Positions 38,770 to 47,243 of a stretch of 64,000 bases of DNA are shown one piece after another. Origin of the DNA: Streptomyces apocyni (GTDB taxonomy: Bacteria > Actinomycetota > Actinomycetes > Streptomycetales > Streptomycetaceae); contig NZ_WHOM01000051.1 in assembly GCF_009739465.1 (NCBI RefSeq), forward strand, positions 62,001 through 126,000, in the 5' to 3' direction. The position numbers were made by a program, and so were the translations under genes. The notes beneath the pieces were generated by a model. The model was not told the origin of the DNA. It saw nothing but the letters and a program-made list of their open reading frames with translations, and did not search any database. Each line of letters starts with the position of its first letter. Within the stretch, counting starts at the first letter, position 1.

Positions 38770-39837
38770 TCAGTCCACGAGTCCCTGGGCGCGTAGTTCG
38801 CCGATGGCCAGGGCGGCGTACTCCGTCGCGCCCCGGAGCGACGTGTGCGTGTTGTCGCGCTTCTCGTCGGTCAGATACAGCGCCTTGGACGCGTCGGGGC
38901 CGAGTTGCTCGACCCGTGCCTTGGTGAGCGCCGTCATGTCGACCAACGGCGTGCCGAGTGACGCCGCCATGGCGCGGGCCTCCGCGGGGAGGTTCACACC
39001 GAGACCGTTGACGATCAGGGCGATGTCGTTGTCGAGGGTGCCGTCCGCGGTGAACCAGCGGCGCACGATGGGCGTGGCGATGACAGGGCGGCCGCCCTCC
39101 GCGCGTACACCCTCCACCAGTGCCGTGAGGTTCGCGCGGTAGGTCGCCGCGTCGGTCTGCTTGTCGTTGTGGGCGAGTTGGATGAGCACCAGGTCGTCCT
39201 CGCGGATTTTGCCGCGTACGGTCGCGAAGAGCGCGGGGTTGGCGAGATAGCTGACCGTGCTCTCCCCGGAGTCGGCCTGGTTGGCCACGGAGAGGCCGCG
39301 TTCCAGGTACTGCGGCAGCTGCTGGCCCCAGCCGGAGTACGGGGCCTCGGGCTGATCGCAGGAGGTCGAGTCGCCGATCAGGAGGAGCTGGCGGGCCTGC
39401 CGGGCGGGCGCGACCTTGAGGCCGGTGAGGCGGGGTGCGTCGCCGGAGAAGACAAGGTCGAGGCCTGGGGTGCCGTCGGGTCCCGTCGGCTCACCTTCGG
39501 GCGTACGGACATCGATGGTGAAGGTGCGTCGCAGCCGCTCACCGGCTCTGGTCGCGGTCTCGGCGAGCAGGGTGCGGTGCGTCTCGGCGGTGATGGCGGT
39601 GCTGCCCGCTCTGCGGCCACCGAGTTGGACCGTGACGTCGTAGGTGCCGGGTTCGACGTCGAAGTGGCAGCGGATGGGGGTGGTTCTGGTGCAGTTCTCC
39701 AGCGGGCGGCCCTTTCCGTGGCCGGGTGGCTGAGCGAGGGGCGTTGCCTGCGCGGGGACGGTGGCGAGCGTGCCCAGGATGGTCAGGGCCGCGAGCAGTG
39801 CGGCCGCGGGGGTGCGTCGTCTCATGCGTCGTCTCAT
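38770..39837 (-). CDS. Secreted rhamnogalacturonan acetylesterase-like SGNH hydrolase (CE12)
   Basis: 355 aa with a signal peptide (Arg-rich start, AAALLAALTILGTLA, cleavage near AQA). An N-terminal beta domain (about 45-130) precedes the SGNH domain. Block I is LLIGDSTSCD with the nucleophile Ser, block II is ADSGESTVSYL, block III is QLAHNDKQ, and the final block DNTHTSLRGA carries the His. This is the CE12 pattern of bacterial rhamnogalacturonan acetylesterases, which remove acetyl groups from galacturonate in rhamnogalacturonan I. Two in-frame ATGs (39837 and 39825) are possible starts. It follows the PL26-like gene by 15 bases. Confidence 0.9.
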   Translation of the reverse strand: MRRRMRRRTPAAALLAALTILGTLATVPAQATPLAQPPGHGKGRPLENCTRTTPIRCHFDVEPGTYDVTVQLGGRRAGSTAITAETHRTLLAETATRAGERLRRTFTIDVRTPEGEPTGPDGTPGLDLVFSGDAPRLTGLKVAPARQARQLLLIGDSTSCDQPEAPYSGWGQQLPQYLERGLSVANQADSGESTVSYLANPALFATVRGKIREDDLVLIQLAHNDKQTDAATYRANLTALVEGVRAEGGRPVIATPIVRRWFTADGTLDNDIALIVNGLGVNLPAEARAMAASLGTPLVDMTALTKARVEQLGPDASKALYLTDEKRDNTHTSLRGATEYAALAIGELRAQGLVD

Positions 39838-39852
39838 CGGTCGTCTCCCTGG

Positions 39853-42609
39853 TCAGTTCGGGATCTTGTCGCCCACCAGGGCGAGGTTCTGGATCGCGGC
39901 GAGGCCGTACAGGGCCGTGGTGTTGGTGCCGACCCAGGGGGCGTCGCTGCCGGGGACCAGAGCGACGGGACCCTCGATCTTCTCGGTGTCCCACGGGTCG
40001 GACTCGCGGTAGTCCCAGGGGTCGCCGTCGTAGAACTTGCTCCAGGCCCGGGCGGCCAGCTTGTCGTCGCCGAGTTGGACGGCCGCGTACGCGTCCTGGC
40101 GTGAGTGGCCCTGGAAGAGCAGCAGGGTGCCGAAGTTCTTGCCGTAGCGCTCGGCCTGTTCGGCCTTGGTGGCGCTGTAGTAGCGGCAGTAGTCCAGCCA
40201 GGCCTCCTTGAAGCGGGGCACGTCGACCATGGCGATGAGCTCGGCGTTGATCTCGACCAGGCCGAACATCGCCGACAGGTGCGAGACGCCGACCGCCGGT
40301 TCGTCGGCGATCGCGAAGCGGCCGGTGTCGAGGTCGTACAGCGCGGTGCCCTGGACGAAGCCGTTGGGCTGGGCCGCGATGGTCTCCATGGTGCCGAGCA
40401 GCCGGCCCTTCGCCTTCTTCGCCTTCGGTCCCTTGCGTTCCCACTCGGTCAGCCAGGCCGCCGCGAGACCGCTCCAGTCCGTGCCGAAGCCGATGGACAG
40501 GGCGTTTCGGTCGGGCTCGTACGGCTCCTTGCGGATCTTGCGGATGGGGTCGAGGGCGAGGAAGGTCTCGTCGGAGTCGACCAGGGAGTGCATGAGGTCG
40601 CCGACCCGCTCGTCGGCCGTGAGGAAGTAGTACGGGCGTCGGTAGACGGCGGTGGAGATGCGCTGTTGCTTGGCGCTGTCCGCGAAGTGCTGCACGCCGT
40701 GCCGGGTGCCGAGGCCCGCCCACTTGCCGAGGTGGTAGACGTCGACTTCGCCGGTGTGGCGGGTCATGGCCTCGGCGAAACGGAAGATGTCGGCGCGGCC
40801 GGAGCGCAGATAGGCGTACCAGAGCCACAGGTCAGGCGAGAGTTCGGAGTTGTCCCAGGCGTAGCCGCCGACGTCGTAGCGCCACTGGCGGCGGTCGGTG
40901 TCGTAGGTGTGCATGATGTCGCCGTAGTCCCAGAAGCCGTACCAACGGCGCTGCTCCACCTGGTCCTTGTAGTAGGTGAAGAGGAAGTCGAGGTGGTCCT
41001 CGATCTTCTTCTTGGGTGCGGTGGAGCGGTCGACGGGGGCGAAGAGCCCTCCGAACACCTTGGCTGCCGCGAGGTGTTCAGGTGGGGCGGCGAGCTGGGG
41101 CGGGGTTTCGGCGGCCTGGGCCTGGCGGGCGAGTTCGGCAGCCTGGGGAGTGGTGTCGTTGGCCCAGAACATCAGCTCGCTGGTGCGGGCGATGCCGTAG
41201 GGGGTGCCGAACTCGGGCTCGTAGTCCTCGTAGGTGATATTGAGGCCTTCGAGTTGCTCGGGGTGGGTGTCCTGGTCCATGCCGTCGTGGTAGAAGCGCA
41301 GGTCCATCGGCTGGGCTTCGGGCGACCACAGCCACAGGGTGACCTCGGCCTCGCGGGTCTGTGCGCCCCGAATGTCGAGCTGGGCGGGGAACTTGCGCCA
41401 GAAGTCGCGCAGCCCGAAGGAGAGGCCGCCGGAAACTCCGCCCACATAGCCGAAGCCGGAGGCTCGGCGTCCGCCTCCGGCGGGTATCCAGCCGTGGCCC
41501 TCCTTGGTGCGCTTGCGCACGCCGAAGCCGTCGGCGGACAGCTGGGTCAGGGTGTAGTCGCCCCACTCGGGGATGTAGTGCAGGCGCGAGGTGACGCGCT
41601 GGTCCCAGGTGCTGGGGTCGGGCAGTTTGGTGCCCTTGACCTGCGCGGTACGGACGGTTTCGCCCGGGTCGCGGCGCAGTCCGGTGATGCCCTTGACGGC
41701 CTCGACGAGCATGCCGGTGCCTTCACCGCCGACGCGGATGTGCCGGTCGTAGGTCTCGTCGCGCATCGGGACGGTGAAGCGGACGCCGAGGCCACGGATG
41801 AAGTCGCCTCTGGTGCGGCCCGCGGTCTGTTCGCCGTCGTACGTGAGCGTGTGCACCATACGGAAGGACTCGGAGCCCGCGTAGAAGTAGAGCCGGACGC
41901 TGAAGGGCAGCCAACGGCGCCTGCCCCTGCGGTGTTTGCCGTCGATGCGGATGACCGCGCGTACCGGTCCCGCCTGCTCGACCTTCGCCTCGCCGATCTC
42001 GCCGTCGAACCGCTCCCACTTGGCGCTGCCCTGGTCGCTGTCGTCGAGGTCTCCCTGGCGCAGGAGGACGAGGCGGCCGTCGGTGGCGATCTTCCGGCCG
42101 TCGCGGGTCACGGACTGGACCAGCTTGCCGCCGCGGGTGCCGATGGCCGCGGTGATGGTCCCGGTGTCGACGGTGATGCGCCCGCCGCCGGAACGACGGA
42201 CGGTGACCTTCTTCTTGCCCCCGGCCGGGGTGCTGCCGGGGGTGAGGGTGAAGGTGTCGGCCGCGGCACCTTCGGGGGCGACCGCGTGGGCGGTCCACTT
42301 GAGGGTGCCGTCCGGCCAGTAGGCGGTGGGCCAGGTCTGTACGGGGACGTCATCGCCGTCGGCGGTGGCCAGGGCGAACGCGGTGCCGGCGGCGTGGGTG
42401 CCCTGCGGCCAGGGCACGCCGAAGGTGGAGCCGAGGGCGGCGCCGAGGCCGCCGTCTTCCAGCCAGCCGATGGTCACGGGGCCGTCGGCGCGGGGAGCGG
42501 CGGCGGGGGCGGCCTGGGCGCTGGCCTGGCCAAGTGCCCAGCTGGACGAGGCGGCGGCACCGGTCACGGCGGCGGCTTTGAGCAGGGTTCTGCGGGGGAT
42601 CGGGGACAT
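39853..42609 (-). CDS. Secreted exo-rhamnogalacturonan lyase-like protein (PL26 / RGLX-YetA family)
   Basis: 918 aa with a Tat signal (PRRTLLKAAAVTGAAASSSWALG, then AQAAPAAAPRA). The body matches the PcRGLX/YetA-like family: VTIGWLEDGGLGAALGSTFGVPWPQGTH, the beta-sandwich FSVRLYFYAGSESFRMVHTLTYD, and an alpha/alpha barrel with WYGFWDYGDIMHTYD, GGYAWDNSELSPDLWLWYAYLRSGR and YHLGKWAGLGTRHGVQHF. The characterised PL26 enzyme from Penicillium releases unsaturated galacturonosyl-rhamnose from the non-reducing end of rhamnogalacturonan I. Family membership is strong; the exact product here is inferred. It shares an operon with an importer and CE12. Confidence 0.85.
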   Translation of the reverse strand: MSPIPRRTLLKAAAVTGAAASSSWALGQASAQAAPAAAPRADGPVTIGWLEDGGLGAALGSTFGVPWPQGTHAAGTAFALATADGDDVPVQTWPTAYWPDGTLKWTAHAVAPEGAAADTFTLTPGSTPAGGKKKVTVRRSGGGRITVDTGTITAAIGTRGGKLVQSVTRDGRKIATDGRLVLLRQGDLDDSDQGSAKWERFDGEIGEAKVEQAGPVRAVIRIDGKHRRGRRRWLPFSVRLYFYAGSESFRMVHTLTYDGEQTAGRTRGDFIRGLGVRFTVPMRDETYDRHIRVGGEGTGMLVEAVKGITGLRRDPGETVRTAQVKGTKLPDPSTWDQRVTSRLHYIPEWGDYTLTQLSADGFGVRKRTKEGHGWIPAGGGRRASGFGYVGGVSGGLSFGLRDFWRKFPAQLDIRGAQTREAEVTLWLWSPEAQPMDLRFYHDGMDQDTHPEQLEGLNITYEDYEPEFGTPYGIARTSELMFWANDTTPQAAELARQAQAAETPPQLAAPPEHLAAAKVFGGLFAPVDRSTAPKKKIEDHLDFLFTYYKDQVEQRRWYGFWDYGDIMHTYDTDRRQWRYDVGGYAWDNSELSPDLWLWYAYLRSGRADIFRFAEAMTRHTGEVDVYHLGKWAGLGTRHGVQHFADSAKQQRISTAVYRRPYYFLTADERVGDLMHSLVDSDETFLALDPIRKIRKEPYEPDRNALSIGFGTDWSGLAAAWLTEWERKGPKAKKAKGRLLGTMETIAAQPNGFVQGTALYDLDTGRFAIADEPAVGVSHLSAMFGLVEINAELIAMVDVPRFKEAWLDYCRYYSATKAEQAERYGKNFGTLLLFQGHSRQDAYAAVQLGDDKLAARAWSKFYDGDPWDYRESDPWDTEKIEGPVALVPGSDAPWVGTNTTALYGLAAIQNLALVGDKIPN

Positions 42610-42735
42610 CGTCGTTCGTTCCTTCCCTTGGGCTTGCTTGGGGTTCCTTCGGGTTGCTCGGGCAGGGCGGAGGAAGGCTCGGCGGCGAGCGCCGCGAGCC
42701 AGTGGAATAGGTGGAACAGGTGGGAACAGGTCAGC
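42610..42735. other. 126-base intra-operon gap with hairpin and short repeats
   Basis: No gene. GGCTCG (42676-42681) and CGAGCC (42695-42700) close a GC-rich hairpin with one bulged base, and a run of GTGGAA-type repeats follows at about 42702-42728. A hairpin at this spot could set the ratio between transporter and enzyme mRNA. The promoter, if any, is not visible. Confidence 0.4.
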
Positions 42736-43329
42736 TCAGTGCGGGGCGTGGCGCCACTCGACGGCGAGCGCCGCCGCGACGACGATGCCGAGCGCGGGAC
42801 CGGCCAGCGGCAGCGCGAGCCACGCCGACGCCGCCACGACGCCGAGCCCGCAGACGAGCAGCAGCGACCCGGCGGGGTCGAGCAGGGTGCGCTGCCCCGC
42901 GTCGGCGAGCAGCGGCCGCCACGCCGAGCCGGGCCGCCACCGTACGGCCGCCCGCAGCGTCGCGACGGCCGCGCCGAGTACGGCGAGCACGCCCACCGCC
43001 GCGACGACCGGGCCGCCCGGCAGCCCGGCCCGTACGACGGTGAGATCCACCCACAGCAGCCCGAGCGCCGCCAGCGCGGCCAGCCCCACCAGCCAGCCAC
43101 AGCGGGCCGCGTCGCGCAGATCGGCGGTGAACTCCCGCCAGGTGGCGGGCTCGTCGGCGAGGTGGCGCCGCAGGTGGGCGGCTCCGGCGGCGAGTGCGGC
43201 GGGCAGGGTGAGCAGGGGCAGCGCGGCCAGCGCCACCCACACCCCGGTGAGCAGGCACTCGGCGAAGACGCCGAATCCGGCCCGGAACGCGGACTGCTGG
43301 TCCGCGGACTGCACTGTGCGGCGGCCCAC
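42736..43329 (-). CDS. DUF624 (YesL-like) membrane protein
   Basis: About 197 aa from the GTG at 43329, five bases after the permease stop. The open frame runs further upstream antisense to nothing useful, inside the permease gene, and is not real there. Four to five hydrophobic segments are visible: VFAECLLTGVWVALAALPLLTLPAALAAG, CGWLVGLAALAALGLLWVDL, VVAAVGVLAVLGAAVATL and LLLVCGLGVVAASAWLALPLAG. The pattern fits DUF624/YesL. In B. subtilis yesL lies beside the rhamnogalacturonan importer yesOPQ, as here. Molecular role unknown. Confidence 0.72.
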   Translation of the reverse strand: MGRRTVQSADQQSAFRAGFGVFAECLLTGVWVALAALPLLTLPAALAAGAAHLRRHLADEPATWREFTADLRDAARCGWLVGLAALAALGLLWVDLTVVRAGLPGGPVVAAVGVLAVLGAAVATLRAAVRWRPGSAWRPLLADAGQRTLLDPAGSLLLVCGLGVVAASAWLALPLAGPALGIVVAAALAVEWRHAPH

Positions 43330-43334
43330 GGCGG

Positions 43335-44207
43335 TCAGCCCTTCAGTCCGGAGGTGGCCATACCGTCGATCAGGTACCGCTGGAAGGCGAGGAAGAACAG
43401 CAGCACGGGCAGCAGGGCGACGAGGGACATGGCGATCATGCCGCCGTAGTCGGCCAGGCCGTCCTGGTCGACAAACATCTTGAGGCCGAGCGCGACGGTG
43501 TACTTCTCCGGGTCGTTGAGATAGATCAGTGGGCCGAGGAAGTCGTTCCAGGAGTTGATGAAGGTGAAGATCGCGCTGGTGATCAGTGCGGGCCGGCACA
43601 GCGGCAGGGTGATCGACCAGTAGATCCGGGCGTGTCCGCAACCGTCCAGCCGGGCCGCCTCGTCCAGCTCCTTGGGGAGGTTCCGCATGAACTGCATCAT
43701 CAGGAAGACGAAGAAGGCCTCGATGGCGAGGTATTTGCCCAGCAGCAAGGGGGTGTTGGTGTTGATCACTCCCATCTTCTGGAACAGCACGTACTGCGGG
43801 ATGAGCAGGACGTGGTAGGGCAGCAGCAGGGTGCCGATCATCAGCGCGAAGAGCAGGTTGCGGCCCGCGAACCTGATGCGCGCGAACGCGTACGCGGCGA
43901 GGGAGCAGGACAGCAGGATGCCGATCACCGAACCGACCGCCAGGACGGTCGAGTTGACGAAGAAGGTGGAGATCGGGATGTCCGCGATGCCGTCGGCGAG
44001 GCGGCGGTAGTTGTCGGTGACCGGTTTGCTCGGCAGGAGCTCCAGGCTGCCGACGATCTCGTTGCCCGGCTTGAACGAGCCTCCGAGCACCCACAGTACG
44101 GGGTAGAGGACGACCGCGAGGACGGCGAGCGAACCGATGTGCCAGGCGAGCGAACCGGCCCCGCGCCGGCGGGCGCCTGCCGCCGCGGCCTTGGTCGACG
44201 CACTCAT
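43335..44207 (-). CDS. ABC sugar permease, MalG/YesQ type (rhamnogalacturonan importer)
   Basis: 290 aa, six membrane helices, EAA motif ELDEAARLDGCGHARIYWSITLPL, ending QRYLIDGMATSGLKG. It overlaps the upstream permease by four bases. The operon also carries PL26- and CE12-type enzymes, so the cargo is probably an unsaturated rhamnogalacturonan oligosaccharide. Confidence 0.93.
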   Translation of the reverse strand: MSASTKAAAAGARRRGAGSLAWHIGSLAVLAVVLYPVLWVLGGSFKPGNEIVGSLELLPSKPVTDNYRRLADGIADIPISTFFVNSTVLAVGSVIGILLSCSLAAYAFARIRFAGRNLLFALMIGTLLLPYHVLLIPQYVLFQKMGVINTNTPLLLGKYLAIEAFFVFLMMQFMRNLPKELDEAARLDGCGHARIYWSITLPLCRPALITSAIFTFINSWNDFLGPLIYLNDPEKYTVALGLKMFVDQDGLADYGGMIAMSLVALLPVLLFFLAFQRYLIDGMATSGLKG

Positions 44208-45208
44208 CGGGCGGCCTCCTCGTAGTGCACCCAGCGCCGCTGGGACCAGAACAGCACCGCCGTCACCAGGCCGATCGCGAGCAGCAGCATCCAGGCCATC
44301 GCTGAGGCGAGGCCCATCCGGCTGTTCTCGAAGCCCTGGATGTAGAGGTAGCAGGTGTAGACGAGCGAACCGTCCGCGGGACCGCAGGCGTTGCCGCCCG
44401 CTCCCCCGCCGACGATGTACGCCGAGGCGAAGATCTGGAAGGAATGAATGGTTTCAAGGAGTACGTTGAAGAACAGCACGGGGGAAATCATCGGCAAGGT
44501 GATGTTCCAGAACCGCCGCCAGGGCCCGGCGCCGTCCACCTCGGCGGCCTCGTACAGTTCGCGTGGAACCTGCTTGAGACCGGCGAGGAAGATCACCATG
44601 GGTGCGCCGAACTGCCAGACGGTGAGCGCCACCAGGGCGTACAGAATCCAGTGCGGGTCTCCGATCCAGCCGCCCACGTCCATGCCGAGCGCGCTCTGCG
44701 CCCGGTCCACCACCGCGTCGTCCGAGAAGATCGCCTTCCATACGATGGCCACGGACACGCTCGCGCCGATCAGCGAGGGCGCGTAGAACGCGGCCCGGTA
44801 GAAGGCCTGGCCGCGGCGCTGCTGGGCGAGCAGCAGGGCCACGCCGAGTGCGAGGGCCAGCTTGAGGGGCGTGCCGATGACGACGTACCACAGGGTCACC
44901 GACACCGACTTTCGCCAGCGTGGGTCGGCGAACATCTCCTGGAAGTTGGCGAGTCCGACCCACCGTGGGGCGTCGAAGAGGTTGTAGTCGGTGAAGGCGA
45001 AGTAGAGCGAGGCAATCATCGGGCCCGCGGTGAGCAGCAGGAAACCGGCGATCCAGGGGGACAGGAAGAGATATCCAGCGAGGTTCTCGCGGCGGGCCCG
45101 CCGCTTCACGGCGGCATGGCCCGGGGCTACCGGTGGGCCGTGCCGCGGCGAAGCGGCCGCCGCGTGCGCGCCGTCCTGCGCGGGGGCGTGGGTCACGGTC
45201 GTTCCCAT
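44204..45208 (-). CDS. ABC sugar permease, MalF/YesP type (rhamnogalacturonan importer)
   Basis: 334 aa from the ATG at 45208, which shares a base with the binding-protein stop (TGATG). Six helices follow a 50-residue Ala/His-rich N-terminal tail. EAA motif: ELYEAAEVDGAGPWRRFWNITLPM. A TGAA-N4-TTCA sequence resembling the rhamnose operators lies inside it (44445-44456). Confidence 0.93.
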   Translation of the reverse strand: MGTTVTHAPAQDGAHAAAASPRHGPPVAPGHAAVKRRARRENLAGYLFLSPWIAGFLLLTAGPMIASLYFAFTDYNLFDAPRWVGLANFQEMFADPRWRKSVSVTLWYVVIGTPLKLALALGVALLLAQQRRGQAFYRAAFYAPSLIGASVSVAIVWKAIFSDDAVVDRAQSALGMDVGGWIGDPHWILYALVALTVWQFGAPMVIFLAGLKQVPRELYEAAEVDGAGPWRRFWNITLPMISPVLFFNVLLETIHSFQIFASAYIVGGGAGGNACGPADGSLVYTCYLYIQGFENSRMGLASAMAWMLLLAIGLVTAVLFWSQRRWVHYEEAAR

Positions 45209-46497
45209 CAGTGGCGGAACGCCGTCTTCGCCTCGGTGAAGAACTGTTTCACCGCTTCGTCCACCGACCGGGTGCCCAGGCCCAGTTCCTCGGCGATCCG
45301 CAGGAAGGCGGACTCGCAGATGTCCGCGCCCTCCGGGTGCGGGGTGATGGGTTCGAGGACGCCCGCGTCGACGAGTGACTGCTCGTAGGCTGCTATCTCC
45401 TGGTTGACCGGGTCGCTGGGCTGGTACGCCTCGTACTGCTCGGTCGTGGCGTGCACCCCGCGGTCGTACTCCATGATCTTGCCGACCTCGGGGTCGTGCA
45501 CCATGAAGTCGATGAACTGGGCGACTTCCTTGGGGTGCTTGGTCTTGCGGGAGGCGCTGAGCATCAGCGAGCCGAGGTACTGGCCGGTCTTCTTGCCGTC
45601 GGTGGTCGGGATCGGCGCGAGGCCGTACTCGCTCTTGCCCTCGTCGGTGTAGCGGTTGGTGAAGTTGTCCCAGGTGAACTCCCCGGCGGCGAGTTCGGCC
45701 GTGACCGCGGACTTGGGCTTGGCCTGGACGACCTTCTTCGTGTCCGCGACCAGACCGGACTTGATGCTCTTGTCGGCCTTGGTCCACCACTGGGTCAGAT
45801 CGGCCTCGGTGAAGCCGAGTCCCTCCTCGGTGAAGAAGGCCTTTCCCTGCTGGCGCAGGTAGATGTCGTACAGGTACATGATCCCGTACATGCCGCTGTC
45901 CCCGGCCCGGTCCGTCTTGTCGCGGATCTTCCCCAGCGCCTCGTCGAGGTCGTCCCAGGTCCAGCCCTGCTCGGGCTTGACGCCCGCCTTGGTGTAGACG
46001 GGCTTGTCGATGACCAGGGCCATCGAGTTGCTGCCGACGGGCACGCCGAGGAGCTTTCCGTCGACCTCGCCGAACGTAGCCAGGCCCGCGCGGAAGTTGT
46101 CCATGCTCAGGTTTCCGGCCGTGACCTGGTCCTTCAGGTCGAGCAGCACGTTCTTTGCGTCGTACTTGCGCAGGAACCCGATGGCGTTCTGGAAGACATC
46201 CGGCGGATTGCCTCCGGAGGCCTGGGTGTTGAACTTCTTCCAGAAGTCGGGGTAGGGCTGGAAGTCCTTCTTGACCTTGATCTTGGGGTACTTCTTCTCG
46301 AAGAGCTTGATGCTCTCACTGATCCTCTTGGCACGATCGTCGGAGCCCCACCAGGCGTACCTGATGGTGACTTTCCCGTCCCCCGATCCGCTGCCGCCTC
46401 CACACGCGGTGGCCGTCGCCGTGAGACCGAGGGCGGCCACTGAGCCACCCGCGATCCTGAGCAGGCCGCGCCGGTCAACACCGTCAGTCGTTCGCAC
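45208..46497 (-). CDS. ABC sugar-binding lipoprotein, YesO type (rhamnogalacturonan importer)
   Basis: 429 aa from the GTG at 46497, chosen because GAGAGG lies six bases before it; the open frame extends further upstream into the promoter. Tat-type lipoprotein signal: DRRGLLRIAGG with the lipobox near TATACGG. The body is a family 1 binding protein: VTIRYAWWGSDDRAKRI, GGNPPDVFQNAIGFLRKYD, LLGVPVGSNSMALVIDKP, HPKEVAQFIDFMVHDPEVG. First gene of the minus-strand rhamnogalacturonan operon. Confidence 0.93.
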   Translation of the reverse strand: MRTTDGVDRRGLLRIAGGSVAALGLTATATACGGGSGSGDGKVTIRYAWWGSDDRAKRISESIKLFEKKYPKIKVKKDFQPYPDFWKKFNTQASGGNPPDVFQNAIGFLRKYDAKNVLLDLKDQVTAGNLSMDNFRAGLATFGEVDGKLLGVPVGSNSMALVIDKPVYTKAGVKPEQGWTWDDLDEALGKIRDKTDRAGDSGMYGIMYLYDIYLRQQGKAFFTEEGLGFTEADLTQWWTKADKSIKSGLVADTKKVVQAKPKSAVTAELAAGEFTWDNFTNRYTDEGKSEYGLAPIPTTDGKKTGQYLGSLMLSASRKTKHPKEVAQFIDFMVHDPEVGKIMEYDRGVHATTEQYEAYQPSDPVNQEIAAYEQSLVDAGVLEPITPHPEGADICESAFLRIAEELGLGTRSVDEAVKQFFTEAKTAFRH

Positions 46498-46519
46498 CGT
46501 TCGCCTCTCAACCGCTGAT

Positions 46520-46542
46520 TGAATCGTTTTTAGAAAGCGCTT
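46520..46542. promoter_or_regulatory. Operator-like elements upstream of the rhamnogalacturonan operon
   Basis: TGAATCGTTTTT (46520-46531) matches the first seven bases of the rhaI operator core TGAATCGATTCA. Next to it AAAGCGCTT (46534-46542) has the CG-centred LacI-type dyad. Both lie 23-45 bases before the binding-protein start, where a repressor would act. Which regulator binds is unknown. Confidence 0.4.
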
Positions 46543-46613
46543 GCGGGCAAACGTAAGGACCGTGGGTTCGTACGTCAACGGTTCGGGTGGCATCAATCGA
46601 GCGCACCACAACG

Positions 46614-46654
46614 CACAACGGGGACGCCCGCGGGTTGCGGGCGTCCCCGTTGTG
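46614..46654. terminator. Strong hairpin terminator between cyclophilin and importer genes
   Basis: A perfect 18-base-pair stem (CACAACGGGGACGCCCGC at 46614-46631, its complement at 46637-46654) with a 5-base loop, starting 29 bases beyond the cyclophilin stop on the minus strand. It would end the cyclophilin transcript and insulate the importer promoter. Confidence 0.85.
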
Positions 46655-46682
46655 GGACGGATGTGGTGCTTGGCTACTGCTA

Positions 46683-47177
46683 CTAGGCGACGACGCCGGA
46701 CTTCGCGATCTTGATGGCCGCCTTGGTCGCGCCACTGCCGGAGCCCAGGCTCTCGATCTTCTTGACGAGGTCCATGCCCTCGACGACCTCGCCGAAGACG
46801 ACGTGCTTGCCGTCCAGCCAGTCGGTGACGACGGTGGTGATGAAGAACTGCGAGCCGTTGGTGTTGGGGCCAGCGTTGGCCATCGACAGCAGGCCCGGCT
46901 TGGTGTGCTTCAGCTGGAAGTTCTCGTCGGCGAACTTCTCGCCGTAGATGCTCTTGCCGCCGGTGCCGTCACCCCGGGTGAAGTCACCACCCTGGAGCAT
47001 GAAGTTGGGGATGACCCGGTGGAAACCGGAACCCTCGTAGCCGAAGCCGTGCTCGCCGGTGGCCAGCTCGCGGAAGTTCTGGGCGGTCTTGGGGACCACG
47101 TCGTCGTACAGCTTGAAGACGATCCGCCCGGCGGGCTCGTCGTTGATGGTGATGTCGAAAAACACGTCATTGGTCAT
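46683..47177 (-). CDS. ppiA: Cyclophilin-type peptidyl-prolyl cis-trans isomerase
   Basis: 164 aa, cytoplasmic, standard length. Landmarks: [57 protein letters not shown] with the catalytic Arg, [17 protein letters not shown] and [16 protein letters not shown]. It catalyses proline cis-trans isomerisation during protein folding. A single-gene unit ending at a strong hairpin. Confidence 0.95.
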   Translation of the reverse strand: MTNDVFFDITINDEPAGRIVFKLYDDVVPKTAQNFRELATGEHGFGYEGSGFHRVIPNFMLQGGDFTRGDGTGGKSIYGEKFADENFQLKHTKPGLLSMANAGPNTNGSQFFITTVVTDWLDGKHVVFGEVVEGMDLVKKIESLGSGSGATKAAIKIAKSGVVA

Positions 47178-47198
47178 GGATCTATCCTCACATCTCTT

Positions 47199-47242
47199 CG
47201 CACCAGGAGCACACGCGGCTCCCCCCGGCTCGCCGTGGTGCG
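47199..47242. terminator. Possible terminator after the aminotransferase gene
   Basis: CGCACCA (47199-47205) and TGGTGCG (47236-47242) are 7-base arms around GC-rich inner arms, just beyond the aminotransferase stop on the minus strand. No U-run. Confidence 0.35.
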
Positions 47243-47243
47243 T

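Noticed and set aside
40105..43449. 1114-codon plus-strand frame opposite the PL26-like gene
   Set aside because: Shadow frame; the minus strand carries a Tat signal and family motifs.
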